From NCBI GenBank assembly GCA_947628525.1, contig CANRAE010000003.1, positions 1 through 43,889 on the forward strand: DNA of 43,889 bases, written 5' to 3'. The position numbers and the translations under genes were made by a program. Positions 1 through 9,179 of the stretch are shown here, piece after piece. Numbering within the stretch: position 1 is the first letter of the stretch; each line of letters starts with the position of its first letter. The notes below the pieces were generated by a model. That model made no database searches. It was not told the origin of the DNA and saw only the letters and a program-made list of their open reading frames with translations. The DNA comes from an uncultured Bacilli bacterium. GTDB lineage: Bacteria; Bacillota_I; Bacilli_A; RF39; UBA660.

Positions 1-77
1 TTTGTGTTGTAATGTCTTTTTTTTGTATTTTAAAGAGTGGTAAAATTTCTTTCACCACTCCTTAATGTTTAAGAACC

Positions 78-104
78 GAATTCTATTAAAAGAATTCTTT
101 TTTT
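78..104 (+). terminator. Intrinsic terminator of an upstream transcription unit
   Basis: GAATTC-tattaaaa-GAATTC followed by TTTTTTT. Confidence 0.65.
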
Positions 105-216
105 AGGAAAAAATATTAATATATATAATAATATAAATATAGAATAGTATATTGATTATATTATTGACAAAATTATTATTAATTAGTATAAATATAAAAG
201 AAAAGGAAGTGTCGGC

Positions 217-2256
217 ATGACTAAAAACTTAGTAATTGTAGAGTCCCCAAGTAAAAGTAAAACGATCGAAAAATATTTAGGTAAAGACTATAAAGTAGTG
301 TCATCAAAAGGACATATAAGAGATTTAGCTACAACTGGTAAATATGGATTAGGTGTAGATATAGATAATGATTTTAAACCTAATTATATTCCTATTGCCG
401 GTAAGAAGAAAGTAATTAGTGAATTAAAAAAAGATATTAAAGATAGTAATAAGATCTATTTAGCAACTGACCCAGACCGTGAGGGAGAAGCTATTAGTTG
501 GCATTTAAAAGATGCTCTTGGCATAAAAGATCAAGATTATGAACGTGTTTTATTTCATGAAATTACCAAAGATAAAGTTATAGAAGCCTTTAAAAAGCCT
601 AGAAAAATAGATGATAATTTAGTACATAGTCAAGAAACAAGAAGAATTTTAGATCGTATCATAGGATTTAGATTATCACGTTTAATGCAATCTAAGACCG
701 GGGGTAAAAGTGCTGGACGTGTTCAAAGTGTAGCCTTAAAATTAGTTGTCGATCGTGAAAGAGAAATAGAAAGCTTTCAAAAAGAAGAATATTGGACTAT
801 TACAGGTATTTTTGAAGATTTAGATGATTTCAGTGCTGAATTATTCCGCTATCATGATCAAGATATTGAAATACATTCCGAAGTAGAAGCCGACCAAATA
901 TTGCAACAATTAAGTGAAAAATTTCAAATTGAAAGTATTGACTCCAAAGAAAAAAATAAAAAAGCTAAGCCACCATTTATAACCAGTACTTTACAACAAG
1001 AAGCATCTACTAAATTAAATTTTACAGCGAAGAAAACCATGAGTATTGCCCAAAAGTTATATGAAGGAATTGATTTGGAAAACGAAACTGTTGGACTTAT
1101 TACTTATATGAGAACAGATTCTATTCGTTTAAGTGATGAATTTATTAAAAGTGGTTATGCTTATATTGATAAAGAATATGGTCGGGAATATGTTGGTTAT
1201 GTTAAGACGACTAAGAAAAAAGATAATGTTCAAGATGCTCATGAAGCTATAAGACCTACTAGTGTTAATCGTACTCCTTTAAGTGTTAAAAAATACTTAA
1301 CAAATGATGAATATAAATTATATGCTATGATCTATTATCGAGCTTTAGCTAGTATTATGGCTGATGCTAAGGTTAATGCTACTACGGTTATATTAGATAA
1401 TAATCAATATAAATTTAAAGCAACAGGGCAAGTACTTATTTATGAAGGATATTTAAAAGTTTATAAAGATTATGAAAAGAAAGAAGATAAAATTTTACCT
1501 AACTTTCAAATAAATGATATCTTAACAACTAATAAAATAGAAAAAGAACAACATTTTACACAACCACCAAGTCGTTATACCGAAGCTAAATTGATCAAAG
1601 AGATGGAAGATTTAGGTATAGGAAGGCCTTCAACTTATGCTAAAACAATTGATACTATTAAAGAAAGAGAGTATGTAACCTTAGAAGATAAAAAATTTAA
1701 GCCGACTGCTATTGGTATTGAAACAACAGATAGATTGCAAGAATATTTTGCTGATTTAATTAATGTCGAATATACCAAAGATATGGAAGAAGATTTAGAT
1801 AAAATTGCCGAAGGGGATAAAGAATCTTTAAATATATTAAGAACTTTTTATGATAAATTTGAACCAGAAGTAAATGAAGCTTTTAAAAAGATGGAAAAGA
1901 AAAAAGCTGAAACGACTGGGGAATTGTGTCCTAATTGTGGTAATCCATTAGTTATTAGAAAAGGCAAATTTGGTGAGTTTATTGCATGTAGTAATTATCC
2001 AGAATGTAAATATATCAAAAAAGAAGAAAAAGAAGTTAATAATATTTGTAAATGTCCAAAGTGTGGAGGAAATATTATAGAGAAAACAACTAGAAAAGGT
2101 AAAATCTTTTATGGGTGCAGTAATTATCCTAAATGTAAAGTAGCAGTATGGGATTTACCAACAGGAGAAATATGCCCTAATTGTGGAGAATTATTAGTTA
2201 CAAAAAGTAAAAAAATTAAATGTAGTAATTGTGATTATCAAAAAGAAAATGGTTAA
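217..2256 (+). CDS. topA: DNA topoisomerase I with C-terminal zinc-ribbon repeats
   Basis: MTKNLVIVESPSKSKTIEKYLG Toprim start, LITYMRTDSIRLS active-site region, repeated CPNCGNPLVIRKGKFGEFIACSNYPECKY zinc fingers. Confidence 0.97.
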   Translation: MTKNLVIVESPSKSKTIEKYLGKDYKVVSSKGHIRDLATTGKYGLGVDIDNDFKPNYIPIAGKKKVISELKKDIKDSNKIYLATDPDREGEAISWHLKDALGIKDQDYERVLFHEITKDKVIEAFKKPRKIDDNLVHSQETRRILDRIIGFRLSRLMQSKTGGKSAGRVQSVALKLVVDREREIESFQKEEYWTITGIFEDLDDFSAELFRYHDQDIEIHSEVEADQILQQLSEKFQIESIDSKEKNKKAKPPFITSTLQQEASTKLNFTAKKTMSIAQKLYEGIDLENETVGLITYMRTDSIRLSDEFIKSGYAYIDKEYGREYVGYVKTTKKKDNVQDAHEAIRPTSVNRTPLSVKKYLTNDEYKLYAMIYYRALASIMADAKVNATTVILDNNQYKFKATGQVLIYEGYLKVYKDYEKKEDKILPNFQINDILTTNKIEKEQHFTQPPSRYTEAKLIKEMEDLGIGRPSTYAKTIDTIKEREYVTLEDKKFKPTAIGIETTDRLQEYFADLINVEYTKDMEEDLDKIAEGDKESLNILRTFYDKFEPEVNEAFKKMEKKKAETTGELCPNCGNPLVIRKGKFGEFIACSNYPECKYIKKEEKEVNNICKCPKCGGNIIEKTTRKGKIFYGCSNYPKCKVAVWDLPTGEICPNCGELLVTKSKKIKCSNCDYQKENG

Positions 2257-2343
2257 CGATAAGTTAATCTTTTTTGTTGACTTTTAACTTATGACGATGT
2301 TATAGTACTTATAGGTACTAATAGTATAAGAGGAGAAAATTTT

Positions 2344-2550
2344 ATGAAGTTAGGTGAAAGATTAAAAACTTTACGTAAAGAGAAAAATTTAACCCAAGAA
2401 CAATTAGCTAAAATAATTCATGTTGGTAAAGTGAGTGTTTGTTGTTATGAAAAAGAAGTAAGAACCCCATCAATTGATACGTTAATTGATTTAGCTAATA
2501 TATTTAATGTATCATTAGATTATTTAGTAGGTAGAACCGATAAAAGATAA
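2344..2550 (+). CDS. Cro/CI-type HTH transcriptional regulator (68 aa)
   Basis: GERLKTLRKEKNLTQEQLAKIIHVGKVSVCCYEKEVRTPSIDTLIDLANIFNVSLDYLVGR is a typical XRE fold; SD aggaga upstream. Confidence 0.93.
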   Translation: MKLGERLKTLRKEKNLTQEQLAKIIHVGKVSVCCYEKEVRTPSIDTLIDLANIFNVSLDYLVGRTDKR

Positions 2551-2647
2551 CAAATGTTGTCTTTTTTTGTTTTTTATTAAAAAGTTACTTGATTACAATT
2601 ATAAAACCAAATATAATATATTTGTAATAATAGGATAGGTGTTATAA

Positions 2648-3985
2648 ATGAAAAAAAATTTTTTAATATTTTGTTTTATCTGTTTATTTTTATTTTTTAT
2701 AAATCCTAAAATGGTAAAAGCATATGTGTTACCTGATGGTTCATATACATTAGAGTGCATTTATGATGATGGAGGATTATATACATTAGAATTTTATGAT
2801 GGAAGTATAATTACAAATAGGACTCCTTATAATTTACATGGTGTTGCAAATAGTGAAGCTAACGGAGGCGGAGCTTACGAATTTAAAAATCAGTTAGGTA
2901 TTAGAAATGTATCTGATGGAGCATATCGCTGTCAAACAGAGATGTATATGGCCAAGTTTGATGATACAAATTTTTATAAATTCGGTGAAAAATTTAAAGC
3001 ATGTACAGACGACAAATGCGAAGAATTTAATGCAAGAACCAATGGATGGTATGCATTTTGGGGTACTGAAACCGACGAGAATTATGAAAAAGCTAAAAGT
3101 GCAATAAATAAAGCAAATAATAACCCATATCTCTTGGTGTCAGAAAGTATTACCTTTAATGGTGACGCACCAGATCCAAAAGTAACACTTTACTATATAA
3201 AAGATAATGGTACTGCCAAACAAGCGGCTTCCTCTAATAGCTATATAAAGATTTTTTCTTATGATAATAATCATACTTTTCTTGAAAAAGATGGGAGAAC
3301 CACGTATTTAGATGGCTCTACTTATGCTTTTCCAGGAGCCATTGTTAGTAAAGTTAATGGAAGATACGTAGTTAAGCCTAATGAAGGATATAAAGATGAA
3401 AAAATTGATGATATTTATATAAATGTGGCGGAGCCGATTCCCTCAAAAAACAGTAGTTCGTCTTTATCATATTCTTTTGATGCAATAAGATACAAAGTAG
3501 CTACTGCTAATAAATTAGGGCAAGAAGATTATCCTAGAAGTCAATTAACAGAGCATTATGTATTAACTGATCCAATAGATGATTCTTCATCAACAATTGA
3601 TAATAGTTTATGTGAAAAAAGATTAGGAAAAACTTCTAAGTATTTGCGTTTAATTATTCAAGCATTACAAATTGGTGTACCGGCAATTACTATTATTTTA
3701 ACTGGTATTGATATTGGTAAAATTGTTGTTTCTGGTAATTTAGAAGAAGAATTGCCTAAGAAAAAGAAAACTATTATTTATCGTTTAATTATTATGCTAG
3801 TATTTTTCTTCTTGCCAATATTTGTTAGACTGTTTATCACTCTTCTTAAAACAAGTGGTGCTAAAAATTCGGATGCAATATTGTATATAGATTGTTTATT
3901 TGAAACAGATGCATCTATTGAGGAAGAACCACCTGTTGCTGATCCTAAACCATGTTATGGTGATCATTGCATGGAAGCAAAATAA
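2648..3985 (+). CDS. Secreted/surface protein with a C-terminal pair of TM helices resembling T4SS pilin (VirB2/TrbC-like); paralog of 7878..9149
   Basis: Signal peptide MKKNFLIFCFICLFLFFINPKMVKA; ectodomain; C-terminal LQIGVPAITIILTGIDIGKIVVSGNLEEELPKKKKTIIYRLIIMLVFFFLPIFV. Confidence 0.55.
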   Translation: MKKNFLIFCFICLFLFFINPKMVKAYVLPDGSYTLECIYDDGGLYTLEFYDGSIITNRTPYNLHGVANSEANGGGAYEFKNQLGIRNVSDGAYRCQTEMYMAKFDDTNFYKFGEKFKACTDDKCEEFNARTNGWYAFWGTETDENYEKAKSAINKANNNPYLLVSESITFNGDAPDPKVTLYYIKDNGTAKQAASSNSYIKIFSYDNNHTFLEKDGRTTYLDGSTYAFPGAIVSKVNGRYVVKPNEGYKDEKIDDIYINVAEPIPSKNSSSSLSYSFDAIRYKVATANKLGQEDYPRSQLTEHYVLTDPIDDSSSTIDNSLCEKRLGKTSKYLRLIIQALQIGVPAITIILTGIDIGKIVVSGNLEEELPKKKKTIIYRLIIMLVFFFLPIFVRLFITLLKTSGAKNSDAILYIDCLFETDASIEEEPPVADPKPCYGDHCMEAK

Positions 3986-4046
3986 ATCGCAAAGTAATTG
4001 GTAACAACAGCGTTTCTAAAAAACAATATTAAAATGAGGTGATTAT

Positions 4047-5939
4047 ATGGTTGACTTTTTTGCAGCTGCACAAAGAGTATTATCTATGATAATGTCTGCT
4101 TCTGAAATGGGATTGGTTGTTTGGCTCGTTCAGGGCGGAATTGTATATTTAATACGTGGGATTTGTTTTTGGATTGATACTACCTTTGTTTCTTTTATAG
4201 GATATATATATAAATATTTTATGACATTAATTGAGGGCAATTTGTTTAACGAAGCTGTCGTTAATGCAGTACTAAAGAATATATATTTATTTATAGGTAT
4301 AATTGTATTTTTTAGAATAGCTATGTTAGTTGTAAGATACTTAATTAATCCTGAACTTTTAAGTGATCAAAAAGTGGGTGCTGATAAACTAATTTATCGC
4401 GTTATTATAGGGGCACTTGGGATTATTTTGATTCCTACTATTTTCGATTGGGCCATAAAATTGCAGTCATCGATAATAGAAGATCAAGTGATTCAACAAA
4501 TAGTGTTCCCAGCTGATATGCTGGCTCAAGTAAAATATAATATTGAAGATGGTGGTGCCAAGATCGGTACAACTGTTTTAGCTGGCTTTCTTAACCCTAA
4601 TCAAAATGCATCACAAAAAACACAAGAACAATATGAACATGCTCTTATCAAAGGGGATTTATCATCAATTGATCTTAATACAGGAGGATTTTTAAATGGT
4701 TATTCCGGATATGAATATGGCTACTTTTTTATCATTTCAACTTTGACTTTAGGTTATGTTCTGTTTTTAATGCTACAATATTGTTTGGATGTAGTGGTTA
4801 GATTTTTTAAATTATTTTTATATCAAATGTTAGCTCCTGTGGCTATGGTTGAATATATTGTTAATGGCTCAGAAGATGGTGTTTTTAAAAATTGGAAACA
4901 AGCCTGTTTAAGTACTTATTTTATGCTTTTTGTTAGATTGCTTGCCGTTTGGTTTGTAGTGTTTGTTATGACATTAATGAATAATACTTTTCCTAAATAT
5001 TCAAATGGATCTTTATTAGTTACAAAAGATTATTTGTTGAAAGCTTTGATCGTTATAGGATTACTTGGATTTATGAAAGATCTTCCAAAGTTAATTGGCC
5101 AAATATTTGGGCTCGATTTAGAACAAGAATCATCAGCTACTGGCTTCTTAAAATCCGTTGGTGGAATTGCAAAAGGACTTGGTATGAGCGCTCTTTCAGC
5201 TGGCGGTGCAGCATTAGGTGGAGCTTTTGGTGCGGCTAAGGCAATACAAAAAGCAGGACTTCAAAATACGATGCAACGTAGGTCTGCACTTAACAAATTT
5301 AGAGACGAAAATGGTGGTCTAAGTAAAAAAGAGGCAAAACAGCAAATGGGAATGGGATTTGCTGGCTGGCATAATGTAAGAAAACAAGCTACTGAAAAGA
5401 TGCAGGCAGATCCAAGTCTAAAAAGAAAAGATGCTAAAGCACAGGTTATTTCGGAAAATTCAAAGTTGAAAGAAGGAAGATCATCGCTAAAGAATATGTC
5501 TAAAGGAGCTGTTGCTAGTTCTGGTATTGAGACCGCTAATTCTATGGTAGGTGCTGTAAAAGGAATGGGTAGTGCAGCTGCTCAGTCAACTAGTGTCGGT
5601 GGTAACATATATAAAGGATTTTCAGGTGCTACTAGAAATGCAAGTGAACGTAAGCAAAAGGCTGAAGCAAAAGAAAGTAAGCAGCAGCAAGCAAGAAATA
5701 GTCAACTTCAAGAACAAATGGCTAATGATATATCAACAATGGTTGATAATAGTATGGCTTGGTTAGGTAAATCTGGAAGTTCTGCCCCAAGTAGTGGATC
5801 AAGTGCGCCAACAGGAAGTCCTGCCCCAGGTACTGGATCAAGTACGCCAACAGGAAGTTCTGCCCCAAGTAGTGGATCAAGTGCGCCAACAGGAAGTCCT
5901 GCCCCAGGTACTGGACCAAGGACAACACCTAAGAGTTAA
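4047..5939 (+). CDS. Polytopic membrane protein, VirB6/TrbL-like, with low-complexity hydrophilic tail; paralog of 9180..11231
   Basis: Multiple TM segments, conserved NPELL..KVGADKLIYRVIIGALGIILIPTIFDWAIKLQSSII block, Gly/Ser/Pro repeat tail. Confidence 0.5.
   Translation: MVDFFAAAQRVLSMIMSASEMGLVVWLVQGGIVYLIRGICFWIDTTFVSFIGYIYKYFMTLIEGNLFNEAVVNAVLKNIYLFIGIIVFFRIAMLVVRYLINPELLSDQKVGADKLIYRVIIGALGIILIPTIFDWAIKLQSSIIEDQVIQQIVFPADMLAQVKYNIEDGGAKIGTTVLAGFLNPNQNASQKTQEQYEHALIKGDLSSIDLNTGGFLNGYSGYEYGYFFIISTLTLGYVLFLMLQYCLDVVVRFFKLFLYQMLAPVAMVEYIVNGSEDGVFKNWKQACLSTYFMLFVRLLAVWFVVFVMTLMNNTFPKYSNGSLLVTKDYLLKALIVIGLLGFMKDLPKLIGQIFGLDLEQESSATGFLKSVGGIAKGLGMSALSAGGAALGGAFGAAKAIQKAGLQNTMQRRSALNKFRDENGGLSKKEAKQQMGMGFAGWHNVRKQATEKMQADPSLKRKDAKAQVISENSKLKEGRSSLKNMSKGAVASSGIETANSMVGAVKGMGSAAAQSTSVGGNIYKGFSGATRNASERKQKAEAKESKQQQARNSQLQEQMANDISTMVDNSMAWLGKSGSSAPSSGSSAPTGSPAPGTGSSTPTGSSAPSSGSSAPTGSPAPGTGPRTTPKS
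5775..5930 (+). repeat. Four 39-nt in-frame tandem repeats (two 78-nt higher-order units) encoding GSSAPSSGSSAPT / GSPAPGTGSSTPT
   Basis: ggaagttctgccccaagtagtggatcaagtgcgccaaca and variant repeated four times; last unit diverges at its end. Confidence 0.9.
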
Positions 5940-5951
5940 TACTGAAACTAT

Positions 5952-5990
5952 AAGAATGATAAAGTAGTGATCTTTATTATTCTTTTTTTG
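5952..5990 (+). terminator. Intrinsic terminator after the first VirB6-like gene
   Basis: agaatgataaag..ctttattattct stem then ttttttt. Confidence 0.6.
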
Positions 5991-6052
5991 CTAAAAATCT
6001 TGAATTTATAATAATAGTGTGATAAGTTATAAAATAATAGGTGGTGTATAAT

Positions 6053-7744
6053 ATGAATTTGATAACAGAAGTTGATGAAATTTTAAATAAAATAAACATA
6101 ATCCAAGACCTTTTGGAAAATACGACTGATCCTGTTAAAATTGATGATTTACAATATAATATGGATTTATTAAAACTTGATTTGCGTGAATGTAATTTAA
6201 AATGTAAACTGGAAAAAGGATTAACAAAGGAATTGATTGAGGAGCAAGGTGTTATTGACGCCGAAAGAGATTTGATTTTAAGAAAACAGGCTTCTGTTAA
6301 GCAAATAAATAATGAAGAAAAATTACCAGAATATAATTTATCGTCTGAATTTATTGTTGCAAAAGATACTGGTGAAACTATTGATATTAGGGATTTATCA
6401 ATTAATGAAAAAATTGAGACTATTTATCGTTATACTGGTGTTGCTATTACTTTTGAGGATCCGGTTTTACAAAATAAAAAACAAGAACGTTTAGAACGAT
6501 ATTTATCTAATTTACAAAAAAGATATTCCGAAGAACAGCTTGTTGCATTTTTGGACACAAATTGGCAACAAACAATTTCCGAATATTATTCAAGAGGTTA
6601 TGATATAATTACAAATGCTAAAATAACTTCTATCATTAGTAAAGTCGATGCTGAAAAAGGACTTGATGATAAAAAAGAAGACAAAGAAGCAGTAGATGAT
6701 CAACCACATAAAGATTCAAATGATAAAGATAATAAAAAGCCGATATTTACTACTGATATTTTTAATGATCCAGCATTAAAACCATTTGTTAAGAACGGAT
6801 ATATTGATTTAACTGAGTATGAAGACCAAAGTAAATCTCCAAAAGGAACAGTTGATGATCCAACAATGGATCAAAAAGAAACAAGTATGAGTTTCTTTTC
6901 CAATAATCAAATAATGCGCGAATTATCCTTTGTTTTGAAAAAGAAATTAGACGAATCTATTCATGTTGATTTAGCAGATGTTATTAATTGTCTTTATGAT
7001 AAAATTAATGATCCTGATATGGTAGCTAGCCGTAAAAATTGTACTGTTGAAGAAATTACTAATGCTATGAACAGTGTTTATGACAGTTTAATTAAGACTA
7101 ATGGTAAATATGTTAGAAAGCATATTGTAGATACTTATAAACCTCTTATCGGTGATGATGCTTTAAATAAAGGTGAAACTTATTTGCAAGGAGTGTTAGA
7201 TGGTGTTTCTTTAAAAAATCAAGGATTAAAAAAGGACTTTTTAAAAACAGCTAATGCTGCTGCTGAACTTTTAAATGGTGATGAAAAATTAAACGAAAAA
7301 ACACGTCAAGAAATATTAGATCGATTGGATGTTAAATTTGCAAAAGATAATGATGATTCTGAAATGTTAACAATAACCAATAAAAATAACGACACTATCT
7401 ATGATGTAGCATTTAAATTGATGGTTTGTAAAAAGACAGGTATTTCAGCTAAAATATCATATAATGGCAAATCATATGATACCAATAATTTTGAAAACGA
7501 ATTAAAGTTATTAGATACGAAAGAAGAACAAGAGAAAGAAAAGGCTAATAGCAATAAATTGGTAGAATATCAAAAGAAAATTAATGATTTGGATGCTGAA
7601 AATATTAGGTTAAAAAAATCAATTGAAATGCGAGATGAATCTATTAAATCTTTAAGGGATGATATCAAAAATATTATGGATCACGCAAAAGAAAATAATG
7701 GTACTCCTGAATATACAAGTGAAGAAAAACCAAAGAGTTTGTAA
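6053..7744 (+). CDS. Hypothetical soluble protein, charged, C-terminal coiled coil
   Basis: ORF called from GTG 6041, but ggtgg just upstream favours ATG 6053 (MNLITEVDEILNK). No recognised family; no TM. Confidence 0.75.
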   Translation: MNLITEVDEILNKINIIQDLLENTTDPVKIDDLQYNMDLLKLDLRECNLKCKLEKGLTKELIEEQGVIDAERDLILRKQASVKQINNEEKLPEYNLSSEFIVAKDTGETIDIRDLSINEKIETIYRYTGVAITFEDPVLQNKKQERLERYLSNLQKRYSEEQLVAFLDTNWQQTISEYYSRGYDIITNAKITSIISKVDAEKGLDDKKEDKEAVDDQPHKDSNDKDNKKPIFTTDIFNDPALKPFVKNGYIDLTEYEDQSKSPKGTVDDPTMDQKETSMSFFSNNQIMRELSFVLKKKLDESIHVDLADVINCLYDKINDPDMVASRKNCTVEEITNAMNSVYDSLIKTNGKYVRKHIVDTYKPLIGDDALNKGETYLQGVLDGVSLKNQGLKKDFLKTANAAAELLNGDEKLNEKTRQEILDRLDVKFAKDNDDSEMLTITNKNNDTIYDVAFKLMVCKKTGISAKISYNGKSYDTNNFENELKLLDTKEEQEKEKANSNKLVEYQKKINDLDAENIRLKKSIEMRDESIKSLRDDIKNIMDHAKENNGTPEYTSEEKPKSL

Positions 7745-7771
7745 AATTCTTTGATTTTTTTTGCTTCCATT

Positions 7772-7788
7772 ATTTACAAATTGTAAAT
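7772..7788. promoter_or_regulatory. Perfect palindrome, possible operator upstream of the poly-G promoter
   Basis: ATTTACAA-A-TTGTAAAT, 24 bp upstream of the proposed -35. Confidence 0.4.
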
Positions 7789-7812
7789 TTTTCGAAGAAG
7801 TGCAATTTGTGC

Positions 7813-7843
7813 TTGCAAAACACGTAGGGGGGGGGGGTATAAT
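7813..7843 (+). promoter_or_regulatory. Candidate phase-variable sigmaA promoter with poly-G spacer
   Basis: TTGCAA (7813-7818), 19-bp spacer ending in 11 G (7827-7837), then TATAAT (7838-7843). Confidence 0.7.
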
Positions 7844-7877
7844 AGGATATATAGAATAGTATAATAGGAGTGGTAAG

Positions 7878-9149
7878 ATGAATAAAAAAATATTATATGC
7901 TTTTTTATATATTATATTCATTTTTTCTATTAATGTCATACCTGTTAAAGCAGCAAATTTAACGCTTGAGGATAAAGATTTTGTTTTAGAGTGCACTTAT
8001 GCTGACGGTTCGTTATTTACCGTTGATTACGATAAAATGTTTTTTAGAAAGGGGTATAATGATATATCAGATGTTAATTCTAATTATCTTTTTATTGTAC
8101 CCGATAATGTTTCTAATATATTTGATGAAAATGGTAATATCATAGAATATCGTTATTCTAAGTGGCTTGGTGGTGAACATTGTCCTTTAAATTTAACTAA
8201 ACTTGAAGGAACTGTTATTACTGGTGAAATTTATGAAGACAATGACCCAACTGACGATCTTCTAGATTATACAGAAGAAGATTATTATCTATACACATTT
8301 ACTAATATTAATGGTGGAATTTTGAACTGGCCTTTTGAATCCGATGAAAAAAATGCATTACTCTCTGCTTTTAAAGAGGCAGTTGACGGCAGTGATCATT
8401 CAATTGATACTTTTTCCAAAGCCAAAAAATATCCTCTTACCTTTGAAAGATATTATCTTAATACTAGCAAAAAAGCTGATTTAATTTATAATTATGCTGT
8501 TCATGTAGAGGATGATCATACTACTAGTCAACCGGCTAAACTTTATTTTTATGATAATGTAGCACTGTTTGAAATGGGTGGGGTCGTTTCCCGAGTTAAT
8601 AATATCAATGGCGAAGGATCTATTTGTAATCGTCAAACGTCATATGCTAATTGTTTAAAAGAGTCAATTTATGTAAATAGCTTGGCTCCTAATAGTGTTG
8701 GTGGTTCTTCTAGCGTTAGCTATAATAGTACTAATTATTATATAAATTTACTGTCTTATGGTCAAAGCTGTCGTGAGCATAATAATAATAAAGCTTGTGT
8801 TAAACTAGATTTTATCGGCGATGGTAATGTTGAAGATGAAAGTACATCATCGGATAATAGAGTGTGTGAACTATTAGGTAATAATACTGTTAACATAATA
8901 AAAGAAATTATTGGGTGGTTACAAATAATTGTTCCTGGTTTAATGATTGTTTTAATTGGCTTTGATATAGGTAAAATGGTTGTATCAGGAAATTTAGATG
9001 AAGAATTACCTAAAAAAAAGAAAATTATTTTTATAAGATTAATTATATTAGTGTTCTTCTTTTTTGCACCACTTTTAACCAAAGTTTTCATTGAAATTAT
9101 GAAAGTATCCAAAGTTGATATTGGGCAAATTCAATGTATAGTTGATTGA
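7878..9149 (+). CDS. Secreted/surface protein with C-terminal pilin-like TM pair; paralog of 2648..3985
   Basis: Signal peptide; FVLECTYADGSLFTVDY parallels YTLECIYDDGGLYTLEF; IGKMVVSGNLDEELPKKKKIIFIRLIILVFFFFAPLL parallels paralog; SD aggag. Confidence 0.55.
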   Translation: MNKKILYAFLYIIFIFSINVIPVKAANLTLEDKDFVLECTYADGSLFTVDYDKMFFRKGYNDISDVNSNYLFIVPDNVSNIFDENGNIIEYRYSKWLGGEHCPLNLTKLEGTVITGEIYEDNDPTDDLLDYTEEDYYLYTFTNINGGILNWPFESDEKNALLSAFKEAVDGSDHSIDTFSKAKKYPLTFERYYLNTSKKADLIYNYAVHVEDDHTTSQPAKLYFYDNVALFEMGGVVSRVNNINGEGSICNRQTSYANCLKESIYVNSLAPNSVGGSSSVSYNSTNYYINLLSYGQSCREHNNNKACVKLDFIGDGNVEDESTSSDNRVCELLGNNTVNIIKEIIGWLQIIVPGLMIVLIGFDIGKMVVSGNLDEELPKKKKIIFIRLIILVFFFFAPLLTKVFIEIMKVSKVDIGQIQCIVD

Positions 9150-9179
9150 TAGTATGTAATGTAGCGAGGTGATTTATAT

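Noticed and set aside
2907-3107. Short plus ORF inside the first surface-protein gene
   Set aside because: Fully nested in another frame, no SD, no recognisable domain.
5722-5928. Minus-strand repetitive ORF (68 aa)
   Set aside because: Mirror of the tandem repeat region of the VirB6-like gene; explained by the sense repeat.
7652-7996. Minus-strand ORF (114 aa) running through the poly-G tract
   Set aside because: Antisense to two genes and a promoter, low-complexity PPPP from the G run, no SD; chance ORF.
8762-9112. Minus-strand ORF (116 aa) opposite the second surface protein
   Set aside because: Antisense shadow of the TM-coding region.
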